A DNA stretch of 64,000 nt, from NCBI RefSeq assembly GCF_015999465.1, contig NZ_CP065534.1, forward strand, positions 868,001 through 932,000, given 5' to 3'. Origin of the DNA: Lonsdalea populi (GTDB lineage: Bacteria > Pseudomonadota > Gammaproteobacteria > Enterobacterales > Enterobacteriaceae). Below, in pieces: positions 33,042-41,473 of the stretch (position 1 is the stretch's first letter; each line of letters starts with the position of its first letter). A model generated the notes under the pieces. That model worked only from the letters and a program-made list of their open reading frames with translations. It did no database searches and was not told where the DNA came from. The translations under genes were made by a program, and so were the position numbers.

Positions 33042-33740
33042 ATGAAAAACGTTATTGATCATGAGAAAGCCTTTCTTTCACTCTTTGGCCAAACTGCGCG
33101 TTATTACCGTCGACATCAGGTGTTTGAAGATTTTATTAGTTGTAGCGTCATCGCACTGGAGAATCGTCTGCAGTACAGTGAAAAGCGTGAGCAGAAATAC
33201 CTGCAGATTGCAGCACGTTACGAAAAAACTGACACGGAAAATATGGCGCACCTACTGGCCCATGTCGTTATGGGGCTGGAAAACGAACCCAGTGACTTTC
33301 TTGGGCGTGTCTTTATGCAGCTTGAGATGGGGGATAAATATCGAGGTCAGTTTTTTACACCCTGGAGCATCGCCCGAATGATGGCACAGTTTCAACTCGG
33401 CGATGTTGAGAAGCACTTTCAAACAAAGCCTTTTATCACACTGCAAGAGCCAGCCTGTGGCGCGGGTTGCATGACACTGGCATTTGCTCGAGTTCTGCAG
33501 GATGCCGGTTATCCTCCGCATCGTTATCTGTGGGTCTCGGCTACAGACATTGATCCACTGGCGGCCGGGATGGCATACATCCAGCTGTCATTGTGTGGTG
33601 TCGCGGGAGAAGTGGTTATCGGTAATTCCCTGAAAGATGAGCGCCGGCGCGTACTGTTGACCCCTGGACACTATTTGGGGAATTGGTCGTATCGTTTCCG
33701 CTCTGGTTCATCACCGGCGAGATCATCACATGCTGCTTGA
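33042..33740 (+). CDS. N-6 adenine methylase-like protein lacking the catalytic NPP(Y/F) motif
   Basis: This 232-residue protein has the N-6 methylase hallmark GQFFTP (about 103-108) and SAM-binding motif I EPACGAG (about 134-140), then a DIDPLAAGMAYIQLSL segment. It ends soon after VVIGNSL, without the N/D-PP-Y/F catalytic motif IV of true adenine methylases such as HsdM at 49 kb. Such short forms occur on conjugative plasmids. It may bind SAM or DNA without methylating, or act in anti-restriction; this is inference. The start at ATG 33042 is set by the GAGGAAG site; the longer upstream frame overlaps the DUF1281 gene and terminator. Confidence 0.72.
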   Translation: MKNVIDHEKAFLSLFGQTARYYRRHQVFEDFISCSVIALENRLQYSEKREQKYLQIAARYEKTDTENMAHLLAHVVMGLENEPSDFLGRVFMQLEMGDKYRGQFFTPWSIARMMAQFQLGDVEKHFQTKPFITLQEPACGAGCMTLAFARVLQDAGYPPHRYLWVSATDIDPLAAGMAYIQLSLCGVAGEVVIGNSLKDERRRVLLTPGHYLGNWSYRFRSGSSPARSSHAA

Positions 33741-33816
33741 TACACAGGGAGCAAAGATGAGATCAGGGTTTGACTGATTTAACTTTCACTATACGTTGGT
33801 ATCATCGACTTCAACC

Positions 33817-33847
33817 AAAGCCACAACACATGTTGTGGCTTTTTTTA
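33817..33847 (+). terminator. Rho-independent terminator after the methylase-like gene
   Basis: AAGCCACAACA (33818-33828) pairs with TGTTGTGGCTT (33831-33841) in a long perfect stem, followed by TTTTTT. It ends the small-gene array and can also serve the opposite strand. Confidence 0.82.
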
Positions 33848-33883
33848 TTCATCAAGCTGAGTGATCGTTATGGCCCAAAACTC

Positions 33884-34417
33884 CTAACGTATTTCCCCCT
33901 GAGCAACCGCCGGGATTTGTTTCCACAGGCGTGCTGTCCAGGATGGTTTCAGGTGATCGGGGTTCGACGAGGTGTAGGTGGCAGTGATAACGCTTTTGTG
34001 GTTGTTTTCCGATATTTCAAGCGTGAGGCGGTCATTCCCAGCCCAACTGCGGCTCATGCGGTAGTAGACGCCCGGTAAGGCTTCCCATCTTGTGCCTTCG
34101 GATATGGACGAAGCTGACCAGCCCGCGTTTCCCTGGCCGCTATTCTTCGCGGAGGCGATATCAGTATCAGAGACAAAACCGTAATAGTGTTTGAGGCGAA
34201 AGGCTGCTGCGTCAACGGAGACCGTCATGGGACTATACTTTTGGACGGTTTCTTTACCCGAAGCCTGTGGTGCCTGATTGCCGGTTTCCTGTTGGCTGGC
34301 TGGGTTGAGCATTGAGTTCAGGTTACTGAAGCCAAGGTCATTGATTGTACTGTCGCTGCAGCCGGTGAGGGTAGTCAAAACGATTGTCAGTGATACGGTG
34401 AGAAGTCGTTTTTTCAT
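33884..34417 (-). CDS. Putative lipoprotein
   Basis: This 177-residue protein starts at the ATG ending at 34417 (GGAGATG site upstream); the longer frame lacks a site. The N-terminus MKKRLLTVSLTIVL is a signal peptide ending in a lipobox LTGC, cysteine at residue 20. The mature part has a spacer rich in Q, A and S, then a domain with WEALPGVYYRMSRSWAGNDRLTLEISE. No family is recognised. It follows traF on the same strand, so a role at the cell envelope in mating is plausible. Confidence 0.7.
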   Translation of the reverse strand: MKKRLLTVSLTIVLTTLTGCSDSTINDLGFSNLNSMLNPASQQETGNQAPQASGKETVQKYSPMTVSVDAAAFRLKHYYGFVSDTDIASAKNSGQGNAGWSASSISEGTRWEALPGVYYRMSRSWAGNDRLTLEISENNHKSVITATYTSSNPDHLKPSWTARLWKQIPAVAQGEIR

Positions 34418-34440
34418 GAAGCATCTCCGTAAACGAATAA

Positions 34441-34459
34441 GGGCTGCATCCGGCAGCCC
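34441..34459 (-). terminator. Terminator hairpin after traF
   Basis: GGGCTGC (34441-34447) and GCAGCCC (34453-34459) form a perfect 7-bp stem just after the traF stop. On the minus strand it is followed by TTATTCGTTT, a weak T-run. Some read-through into the lipoprotein gene is possible. Confidence 0.55.
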
Positions 34460-34470
34460 TTCATACTTAG

Positions 34471-35676
34471 TTAGAACGTGAAAGAAAGTTGTGCTGCAGC
34501 ACCATAGCTGCGCTCCGTGCCGACCATCCCAGTCAGATCGAGGTGGACAACGTTGAAGGGCGAAATACCGATGCCGGCAGTGAACATATTGTTGTCGCTG
34601 TTGCGCATATCCGCACGATAACCTGCACGCAGTTGCGCCCAGTCCCAAGCATTCAGCTCGGCGCCCACACGGGCATATTGTGCTTTTTTATCGGATGCAA
34701 AGCCACTGGCAGATGTCAGATCAACGTCCGTCGCCAGCGTGATGATGCCGTTACTCCATGCGGTGCCAACGGTCGCTTGCGGGCGGATCTGGAAAGTGTC
34801 TTTTAATCCGTTAACCTCCCGGGTTTCGACGTCTCGCGAGACAAGGTTCTGCCCGGACAGACCCAGGGTCCACTCTGGCGTGAGCTGTGTAGATAACCCA
34901 ATATCCATGTTGGCGCCACTTTCAGAACGCTTCCAGTCCCCACTATGAAAATCCGAGGTGTTGTAGTTATTGATGGCTACGTTGTAGTTCCAAGTGTCTA
35001 CACGTTGCAGTTTGGGGGTGATACCGACGGACACCGGCATATCAGCCAGCGTAAACTGATGCGCTAGGGCGAAGCCATATTCACTGATGACGGCAGCGAC
35101 ACCTTCGGCGCGCGATGTCAGCTCATCTAATTCGCTCTGCGTTGGTGAGTCAATACCTGCCCGCACTGCATCAAGGTATGCCAGATCGTTGTCTGTCACG
35201 ACTGCTCGGGCTTTAGCCTGCCCCCATCCTTTGATAACGAAGGCAAAGGGGAGGGTGTCATTTGGGATCGCAATGACGGCTGATACGCCTGCGCTGCCGT
35301 AACCCGTATCACCGGAAACGTCTTGCAGTGCTTTTTTCAACGTTGCTGCCTGAGCAGAATGATTGCCTTGGCCAGAGGATTGACTCAATTGATCCCATGC
35401 ATCTTTTACGCCATCAATGCCGTCCTGAAGGCGATCCGGATCGTTGACTTGGGCGCCCACGCCGGGAAGAATGACGCCAACATTATCGTTACTTGCGTGT
35501 TTAGTCAGTAATGCGGGGTTGACCAGTGCCGCTGCGACATAGCTGGATGAAGCGACGCCGGTTCCTCCCATCGCGTCGTTGCGTGCTTCTGTCCAATTCG
35601 TTGCCGAGTGTACAGACGGAATAGTCGCACTCAGTAAAGCCAGCGTGATGCAGCGTGTCATACGGGTCATTTTCAT
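34471..35676 (-). CDS. traF: Conjugal transfer protein TraF (outer-membrane type, TraF_2 family)
   Basis: This 401-residue exported protein starts at the ATG ending at 35676, with an AAGGAAA site upstream. After a signal peptide (ending near VHSA, residues 23-26) comes the block NDAMGGTGVASSSYVAAALVN, the hallmark of the TraF_2 family, and alternating beta-strand-like stretches to a terminal aromatic F (LSFTF), as expected for an outer-membrane barrel. Such proteins are found in ICEs and IncA/C-like systems. Its exact task is unknown. It is expressed opposite to the main transfer operons, behind a terminator-like leader. Confidence 0.83.
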   Translation of the reverse strand: MKMTRMTRCITLALLSATIPSVHSATNWTEARNDAMGGTGVASSSYVAAALVNPALLTKHASNDNVGVILPGVGAQVNDPDRLQDGIDGVKDAWDQLSQSSGQGNHSAQAATLKKALQDVSGDTGYGSAGVSAVIAIPNDTLPFAFVIKGWGQAKARAVVTDNDLAYLDAVRAGIDSPTQSELDELTSRAEGVAAVISEYGFALAHQFTLADMPVSVGITPKLQRVDTWNYNVAINNYNTSDFHSGDWKRSESGANMDIGLSTQLTPEWTLGLSGQNLVSRDVETREVNGLKDTFQIRPQATVGTAWSNGIITLATDVDLTSASGFASDKKAQYARVGAELNAWDWAQLRAGYRADMRNSDNNMFTAGIGISPFNVVHLDLTGMVGTERSYGAAAQLSFTF

Positions 35677-35708
35677 TAATGATTTCCTTTGATTTATTGC
35701 GTTTTGAA

Positions 35709-35733
35709 GAAAAAAAAGTCCCTGGTGCAAGGG
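35709..35733 (-). promoter_or_regulatory. Terminator-like structure in the traF leader
   Basis: On the minus strand CCCT pairs with AGGG (plus coordinates 35730-35733 and 35720-35723), possibly extended by GTGC/GCAC alternatives, followed by ACTTTTTTTCTTC. It lies about 35 bases before the traF ATG. This is the shape of an attenuator: transcript must pass it to reach traF. Confidence 0.4.
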
Positions 35734-35831
35734 CACCCACTAATAAAAGTATTCGCTATGTTATTTTTTGATAAATGTTGTTGATAATGTTTATGTGTTG
35801 GTGTGAATCTCCTTTTTTATATTCGTGGTTT

Positions 35832-36716
35832 TTATTTGTTTGGGTTCCTATATTTTCGCCCTTTGTAATTATTGATGGCGGTTAATATAGATATTGGGAT
35901 TTCAACTCCGGTGGCTAATTTTGTAAAAAGGTGCTCAGGTGCATCTAAGCATTCGAATGAGGTCAATTGCGAGGCTTTGCGCATTGCTTCACATGATTCG
36001 ATAAAAGAATCTGTCTCTTTTATCTCAGCGTTAGTTTTCCTCATCACACCTGTAAATTCAATTACGCGAAAACTGATGCCATTTACTTTTCTCATTCGGC
36101 TGATGCATATAACGACATCATTGTTTTCGCACGAACCCTCCATCATCTTTTTATCTCTTCTGACTAAAGTAATATTGGGCTGAATATCGCTATTTGAAGT
36201 TAAGTATTTATACACCTCTTGCCAATTCGGCAGTATGACAGGCTCTACAGGATGATCATCTGTACACTCAATCCACTCGGGTGTGACGCCAAACCAGTCT
36301 GCGAGTTGATTGATAACGGGAGTGGTTAGGTAATCTAATGTACGTTCCCGATTCTCCAGAACGCTTAAGCCCATATTCACATCGGTCAGAAGCGTTGCTA
36401 CAGTTACCATACTTAGTCTGTGAGCGCCCATCAGCAGCCAGAAACGGTCATATATACAACGCACCATAGATAACCTTGGCGCGAATGTTTCAATCATCAC
36501 TCCTTCTACCAAAATATTGACGAGTTCAGCTGCGGAAATACCGATTTTCTGAGAAACACGAGTAATGAATTCGCGTACGACAGGGCGAAAGCGGATCCCC
36601 ATCGGTGTCCCACCTGTTCTTTTACCTTCTGAAAACTGTCTGACTAATTGTTGTACCTCTTCGTCTTGCTCAAGTGCTATCCGGGAGATAAGCGTTGTTA
36701 TATTTTTATGGTTCAT
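35832..36716 (-). CDS. Putative DNA-binding regulator (HTH-like middle region)
   Basis: This 294-residue protein has an N-terminal segment (GIRFRPVVREFITRVSQKIGISAAELVNILVEGV) that could be a ribbon-helix-helix or helical DNA-binding unit. A second stretch (LSMVTVATLLTDVNMGLSVLENRERT) followed by INQLADWFGVTPEWIE resembles a Cro/XRE-type HTH. The C-terminus is a beta-rich domain of unknown type. No family is recognised with certainty. An AGGGTG site precedes the ATG. Placed between traF and the relaxase-like gene, it may control the ICE, but that is inference. Confidence 0.6.
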   Translation of the reverse strand: MNHKNITTLISRIALEQDEEVQQLVRQFSEGKRTGGTPMGIRFRPVVREFITRVSQKIGISAAELVNILVEGVMIETFAPRLSMVRCIYDRFWLLMGAHRLSMVTVATLLTDVNMGLSVLENRERTLDYLTTPVINQLADWFGVTPEWIECTDDHPVEPVILPNWQEVYKYLTSNSDIQPNITLVRRDKKMMEGSCENNDVVICISRMRKVNGISFRVIEFTGVMRKTNAEIKETDSFIESCEAMRKASQLTSFECLDAPEHLFTKLATGVEIPISILTAINNYKGRKYRNPNK

Positions 36717-36892
36717 AAAACACCCTGGTGTTGGCTAATTCATTGATTTAACTCTAATCAATTTCGTTTGTAGCCGATGTGGTTACATTACCTTTCATGG
36801 CGGTGTATGTATAACGAAGAAATTCGATCGTTCAGATCGATTACATGAATGTATCCAGTGTGAATGGGTCGGCATTGCCATAACAGTCCAAT
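36717..36892. other. Intergenic region
   Basis: About 175 bases containing the upstream region of the regulator-like gene on the minus strand. No gene or strong structure is seen. Confidence 0.3.
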
Positions 36893-37453
36893 TTATTTAT
36901 CAGAGAATAAAGATTTATTGCGTATCACCAGGACTGGCCAATCCGTGTGCGTCAGTTGACGCCAACGCCACTGTCTAAAGAGAATTTCACATTGCATTAA
37001 TGCTCTGGCCGCTGGAGTGAACGGAGCATTGAAAGCGCGATACTGAAATGCGGAAGTTCTTTCTTCAATCAACGCAATAAGACGACAAGCACGGTAAGGG
37101 GTTAGCAGGTGGGAAGAAATAATGACGACACGGTTGTTTTCGAGGGCATGAAGTGTTGACGTTGACACACTTTCCCAGAACAAACTCACCTGGTCCGCGG
37201 TCAGCCCAACGGTGGGCTGCCAAGGTGCCAGATGAACCCAGGCTCGATGACGGCGATGACAAATTAGCGTCAATGTGGGTCTAAACCTGCGCTCTATGCA
37301 GCCTAACAAGCGCAGGTAAAAGGGGAGACTGAAAATGAATGGCCACGACAGAAGTGACCAGAAGCTGTACGCGCTAGTGGTGTAGCACAGACTCACGATG
37401 CCAGATATCGCTAGCCAGATGATGAGAATGATGAAGACGATGAGTTGATACAA
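36893..37453 (-). CDS. Hypothetical membrane protein
   Basis: This protein of about 186 residues has two membrane helices near the N-terminus (LYQLIVFIILIIWLAISGIV and the WSLLSWPFIFSLPFYL stretch) and a basic, cytoplasmic C-terminal domain of 125 residues. The start is uncertain. A GTG ending at 37480 gives the longest form, but the TTG ending at 37453 has a CAGGGG Shine-Dalgarno at ideal distance, so I prefer it. No family is recognised. Genes like this are common beside the relaxase in this ICE class. Confidence 0.6.
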   Translation of the reverse strand: MYQLIVFIILIIWLAISGIVSLCYTTSAYSFWSLLSWPFIFSLPFYLRLLGCIERRFRPTLTLICHRRHRAWVHLAPWQPTVGLTADQVSLFWESVSTSTLHALENNRVVIISSHLLTPYRACRLIALIEERTSAFQYRAFNAPFTPAARALMQCEILFRQWRWRQLTHTDWPVLVIRNKSLFSDK

Positions 37454-37621
37454 AATTATCCCCTGATGTGTAAAACGCACGATGGCGTCAGGAGAGCATT
37501 CTTTTCGTTTTTTTCAAGAGGCTAATGTATCTCCGGTGAGTTAGAGCTTTCCGTTGCAAATAGGCTGAATGCTCTTAGCGTAGCGTCATTTCACTGGCTC
37601 CATGCCAACGGAGGTGATCTT

Positions 37622-39199
37622 GTGCGGGGATTGAACTGGTTAAGGAGTAGAAGTAAGTCAGGAGAAAAGTCAGTTGCGGATGCATCGCTATCACAAGGTG
37701 AAAAAACAACCCCGGAAAACGGGTTTCGCACCGTTAAAACAGGCGTATCCCTATTACAAACTGCTGAGCGTCAGCGTCTTATACGAGTGTTGGTAGAAAA
37801 CTGTCCTCTATCACAGCAGGTAATAGAAGCGTGGTGGTTGCGGCCTCTGGAAGAGTTAGCTGCTCGAGTTCAGGATTGTCCTGCGGCATGGAGTGGTCCT
37901 TTCTCGGGGCCAGGGGGATTTATCGATCTAAGCCTGAACGTGAGTGCTCGAGCAGTTAGACTGACGCGAGGCATGATGTTGCCGCCAGGGGCGACACCGG
38001 AGGAACAGGCTGAGCAAGTGCCAGGGTGGCTCTGTGCCGTCTACTGGGCTGGACTCTTGCATCATCTTGAGTGGCTGACACAGATCCAAGGGATGATTAA
38101 AAATGGCCGAGCCTGGTATCCGGGGCTTAGTGTACCCGGTGGCGAGTGGCGAGTGCGACGTGAGGAAAACTCAGTAAAGAATCTAAACGGGGCTTATATC
38201 GCATACCAACTGCTTCCCGACGCTGGACTTATATGGTTGCAGCGTTGGCCAACATTGTCCCATATCCTTTTAAATTTTTTGTCAGGCAACCGCGCGAGTT
38301 CCTGTTTGCTTTCCAACGTTATCAATGAGGCTTCAGACAGCTGTGGATTCAATACCACGGTAACGCCAACGGCTTGTGAAACAGGCATATCACAAGGTGA
38401 ACGAGTTGGTATGCAGGCTAACTATATCCCCCCAAAGCTAAATGAATCCAAAGTAATACCATTGTCCAGTAATGATGGTGATATAGGGCTTTCTGAGCCC
38501 ATTAGAGGAACAATGTCACCTTATACTCCTCCTCCACAAAAGGGAGGGATTATCTTGTCGGAGGACGGTAATACCACAATACCCACTTTAGATTCTGCAC
38601 TATCCAATGAAGGTGCGGTAATGTCTGAAGAAAATGATACTACTCGCGGCGATGATCAAAGCGAAACAGTGTTCAAGGGTAGTGTGCTATCCATACTCGA
38701 TAATATGGTTGAGGGGAAATCGTCTTGTTTAACTGAAGATAACCTTGAATCAATGGAAATACCTTCAGAAAGGTCTCCGTCAGAGAAGAATTTAGGCCAA
38801 GAAATAGAGGAGATAGAAACAGAAAAAAACAGCGGAAGCTTATTTTTGCAATGGTTAAGAGAAAGCATCAAAGACGGCACGCTCACTGTCAATGAAAGTG
38901 ACAGTGTACTTCATGTGTTGTCAAAATTTGTGTTCTTAGCATCACCGGCTTGCTTTTACCGTTTTATCAAGATGGCATGCGGAGGTGTAGGAGATAAAGA
39001 CCAAATTCAAAAAAACTTTGAATCATTGGGTATTCATCATTCACGAAATGGTCGAGGACTTTTCCACTACCATCAACACGATTCGTTGGATAACCGTAGT
39101 CGGTATACCAAGGTATCAGGTTATATGATCAATATTGACACCCTCTTAACGAAAGGAAGTGTTCTGACGGACAGTCAATGGATTTCAGCAAGAAAATAA
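37622..39199 (+). CDS. traI: TraI_2-domain relaxase-like protein with lost metal ligands
   Basis: This 525-residue protein aligns with the N-terminal domain of PFGI-1-class MOBH relaxases (residues about 45-230, e.g. LLPPGATPEEQAEQVPGWLC) and with the C-terminal TraI_2_C domain (about 405-520: GSLFLQWLRESIKDGTLTVN). Active members have a HHH-x-YPGG...DH...HD signature. Here the equivalents read AAWSGPFSGPGG, FIDLSLN and LLHHLEW, so nearly all metal-binding histidines and the aspartate are gone. The GTG start has a near-perfect GGAGGTGAT site. It is likely a relaxase relative with a structural or regulatory role, or a decayed relaxase; the reading frame is intact. Confidence 0.72.
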   Translation: MRGLNWLRSRSKSGEKSVADASLSQGEKTTPENGFRTVKTGVSLLQTAERQRLIRVLVENCPLSQQVIEAWWLRPLEELAARVQDCPAAWSGPFSGPGGFIDLSLNVSARAVRLTRGMMLPPGATPEEQAEQVPGWLCAVYWAGLLHHLEWLTQIQGMIKNGRAWYPGLSVPGGEWRVRREENSVKNLNGAYIAYQLLPDAGLIWLQRWPTLSHILLNFLSGNRASSCLLSNVINEASDSCGFNTTVTPTACETGISQGERVGMQANYIPPKLNESKVIPLSSNDGDIGLSEPIRGTMSPYTPPPQKGGIILSEDGNTTIPTLDSALSNEGAVMSEENDTTRGDDQSETVFKGSVLSILDNMVEGKSSCLTEDNLESMEIPSERSPSEKNLGQEIEEIETEKNSGSLFLQWLRESIKDGTLTVNESDSVLHVLSKFVFLASPACFYRFIKMACGGVGDKDQIQKNFESLGIHHSRNGRGLFHYHQHDSLDNRSRYTKVSGYMINIDTLLTKGSVLTDSQWISARK

Positions 39200-39234
39200 T
39201 GTAGCTGAATATTAAATCTAAACGAGGGAATATA

Positions 39235-40191
39235 ATGAGAGATATGACATTTGAAGATGTTCTAATTGACTACTTTTTTCATAAATCATTAAGACCAGCA
39301 ACAGAATGGAGCTATAGAAAAGTAGTGAGAACTTTTATCAATTTTGCAGGGGAAGATATTACGCTAGAAAAGGTTGATAAACGACTTGTGCTTAATTGGC
39401 GTCGCCGAGTCATTACCGATGAGGGTCTGGCTAAGATTACGTGGAATAATAAACTTACTCATATGCGGGCAATATTCAATCACGCAATCGCACAAGGCTA
39501 TATTTCGCATCGGGAAAATCCGTTTAATGGGACAGTTGTGCGACCAGACGCTAAGCGCAAAAAGACGCTAACGCACGAACAAATAAAAAAAACATATTTG
39601 TTAATGGAAGCGAGAGAAGCTGATGAACATATTGGTATGGCAGACTACCGTAAAACAGCGCTGCGGCCTTCGTGGTTTTGGCTTACGGTTTTGGATGCAC
39701 TACGATTCACTGGAATGAGGCAAAATCAACTGCTTCATATTCGGCTGAGTGATGTGAATTTTGCGGAAAATTGGATTAGCCTGCGCCCCGAAGGCTCAAA
39801 AAATCACCGTGAACACCGTGTGCCGATTACCAAGCAACTCAAGCCGCGGTTGGAACGACTCTACAACTGTTCTGTAGAGAGAGGAGCAAAACTGGAGGAG
39901 CAACTTTTCAATATTTCTCGTTTTGATGGCCGTCGGAAAGAAACCAATAAGAATATGGACCATCAGCCGTTAAGATCTTTCTTTAGACGCCTGTCAAAAG
40001 ATTGTGGATTTGCCGTCAGCCCTCACAGGTTTAGACATACGATAGCGACTAACTTAATGATTTTGCCTGATCGAAATTTGAAAACGGCGCAGGATCTGCT
40101 TGGGCATTCGACACCGGCCGTCACACTTGAATACGTGGAGAGCAATATCGAGAAAGTCAGAAGTGTACTTGAGGAGATGAGCGCCGCTTAA
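39235..40191 (+). CDS. int: ICE tyrosine integrase
   Basis: This 318-residue site-specific recombinase has a SAM-like N-terminal core-binding domain (about 5-90) and a catalytic domain with the first arginine in RFTGMRQNQ (about 162), the HRFRH box (about 263-267) and LGHSTPAVTLEYV carrying the tyrosine (about 300). A GAGGGA site precedes the ATG. It is 290 bases from the tRNA-Phe-derived repeat at 40483, so it is the obvious enzyme for ICE integration and excision at that gene. The gene is intact. Confidence 0.85.
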   Translation: MRDMTFEDVLIDYFFHKSLRPATEWSYRKVVRTFINFAGEDITLEKVDKRLVLNWRRRVITDEGLAKITWNNKLTHMRAIFNHAIAQGYISHRENPFNGTVVRPDAKRKKTLTHEQIKKTYLLMEAREADEHIGMADYRKTALRPSWFWLTVLDALRFTGMRQNQLLHIRLSDVNFAENWISLRPEGSKNHREHRVPITKQLKPRLERLYNCSVERGAKLEEQLFNISRFDGRRKETNKNMDHQPLRSFFRRLSKDCGFAVSPHRFRHTIATNLMILPDRNLKTAQDLLGHSTPAVTLEYVESNIEKVRSVLEEMSAA

Positions 40192-40339
40192 GCGATTAAG
40201 ATAAGTCTTAGGTTAAGTATTGGGCAATAACTAAGTTTTTGATTATATGTGAGGAAAAAAGGAGAGGGAATCTTTACAAAACATTGACAGAAAACGTTTC
40301 TAAAGGTAAATACATTGGTGAGTTTTTTATGGACGAGAA

Positions 40340-40372
40340 AGTCTAGAGGATGCCTCTAACATCCTCCAGACT
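40340..40372. terminator. Hairpin downstream of the ICE integrase
   Basis: AGTCTAGAGGATG (40340-40352) and CATCCTCCAGACT (40360-40372) pair with one mismatch across a 7-base loop. No T-run follows on the plus strand. It may stop transcription or form part of the ICE attachment region. Confidence 0.4.
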
Positions 40373-40482
40373 TAAAGTCCCATGTTCAACAATGGCGCGG
40401 TAAGCAAACTACCAACATCATGCTGGGGACCACTGTCATGCCCGTTAAGGATCTCAACCCTTAACGAACAGGCTCTGAAGAG

Positions 40483-40501
40483 TGGTGCCGGACTCGGAAT
40501 C
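40483..40501 (-). other. Attachment site copy (tRNA-Phe 3' end), ICE/island junction
   Basis: TGGTGCCGGACTCGGAATC matches the 3' end of the tRNA-Phe gene (54855-54874) except for one missing C in the GCCCGG run. It lies right after the ICE integrase gene, where an att core is expected, and defines the boundary between two elements stacked at the same tRNA. Confidence 0.8.
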
Positions 40502-40557
40502 ATATCGACGATTAACATGCTGTTTATTATTGGTTTTGTTTGAAAAACGACCAAACG

Positions 40558-40578
40558 GCGCCCCCACTAAAGCCCCCA
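40558..40578. repeat. Putative integrase arm-type site, left
   Basis: The sequence from 40559 to 40578 (GCCCCCACTAAAGCCCCCA core) nearly repeats 54723-54742. It lies 57 bases inside the left att copy of the island. Paired direct repeats on both sides of the core would flank attP in the excised circle. Confidence 0.45.
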
Positions 40579-40756
40579 TAAAAAATCGCTTTGTTTTTGT
40601 GATGGTTATCACGAAAAATCTCCTGCACGATTCATCATGCTGCGCCTCTTAACATCAGTAAGTTTAAAAAATCTCCTTACCGTCGCGCCAAAATAGACAA
40701 AATCACCAATAAATAAACTTAAACAACAACGAGCACCTGAACTCAATAAAAGTCCG

Positions 40757-41473
40757 TCAATATTCCCATGCTTCAAACGCCAGCGGCATCTTATTTAACA
40801 AGTCCCGATGCTCACGCCAGTTAGGGATAAATCGATCCATATGCAGACGAAAACGCTCGTTATGATGACGTTCCAGAAGGTGAACCAGTTCATGCACCAG
40901 AATATACTCCAGACATTCCGGCGGCTTCTTGACCAGTTCCAGATTGAGCCAGATCCGTTTCGTTGTGGTATTGCAGGTGCCCCAAAAGGTTTTCATCTTT
41001 TTGATGCCCCAGAACGTCGGGGGAACGCCGGTTCTTGCCTGCCATTCGGGCAGTAATTTGGCAACCTGCTGTTTTAGTTCATGTCGATAAAACTCGTTTA
41101 ATACCAGTGCCTTATTGTCATTGCTGGTTCCCTGCTGGATATAAAGCTGGAGTTTATTGTTCCCTGCGACTTTCACTTCATGACGTCCCTGACGCTCAAT
41201 CACAAACAGGCGATATTTACGGCCCCAAAGATAGTGGCATTCTCCGCTGACCATCTCCCGTTCGGACTGGCGGGGTTGTCTGGCGAAATCCTGCTGCTGC
41301 TTTCTGATCCAGCGAAAACGCGAGGCGACAGCCATCCGAATCGCTGTTTCCGTCATGTGTTCCGGGGCTGAAACGCGGACTTTGCCGTCGGGCGGCAGGA
41401 CGCTGATGTGCAGGTTCTTAATCGCTTTACGATTAACCTGCAAACGTAGCGCGCCTATCTGCATAACCGGCAT
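40757..41473 (-). CDS. YgjP-like (M48-type) metallopeptidase
   Basis: This 238-residue protein carries the zinc protease motif HELVHLLERHH (about 194-204) and a preceding WGTCN element typical of YgjP/DUF45 proteins, which often sit beside type I restriction genes. The last gene of the operon, it starts in a TGATG overlap with hsdR. Its substrate is unknown; a role in restraining or processing the restriction enzyme is plausible but unproven. Confidence 0.82.
   Translation of the reverse strand: MPVMQIGALRLQVNRKAIKNLHISVLPPDGKVRVSAPEHMTETAIRMAVASRFRWIRKQQQDFARQPRQSEREMVSGECHYLWGRKYRLFVIERQGRHEVKVAGNNKLQLYIQQGTSNDNKALVLNEFYRHELKQQVAKLLPEWQARTGVPPTFWGIKKMKTFWGTCNTTTKRIWLNLELVKKPPECLEYILVHELVHLLERHHNERFRLHMDRFIPNWREHRDLLNKMPLAFEAWEY

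Larger units (their letters stand above)
40192..40756. other. Junction region between the ICE and the P4-like island
   Basis: About 565 bases with no supported gene. It holds a hairpin (40340-40372), the 19-base att copy (40483-40501) and an arm-type repeat (40558-40578). The sequence left of the att copy belongs to the ICE, that right of it to the island. Confidence 0.6.

Noticed and set aside
39235..40191. ICE integrase as the source of the island at 40.5-54.9 kb
   Set aside because: The island has its own P4-type integrase beside the tRNA, and the att copy separates the two; each element has one integrase in the expected place.
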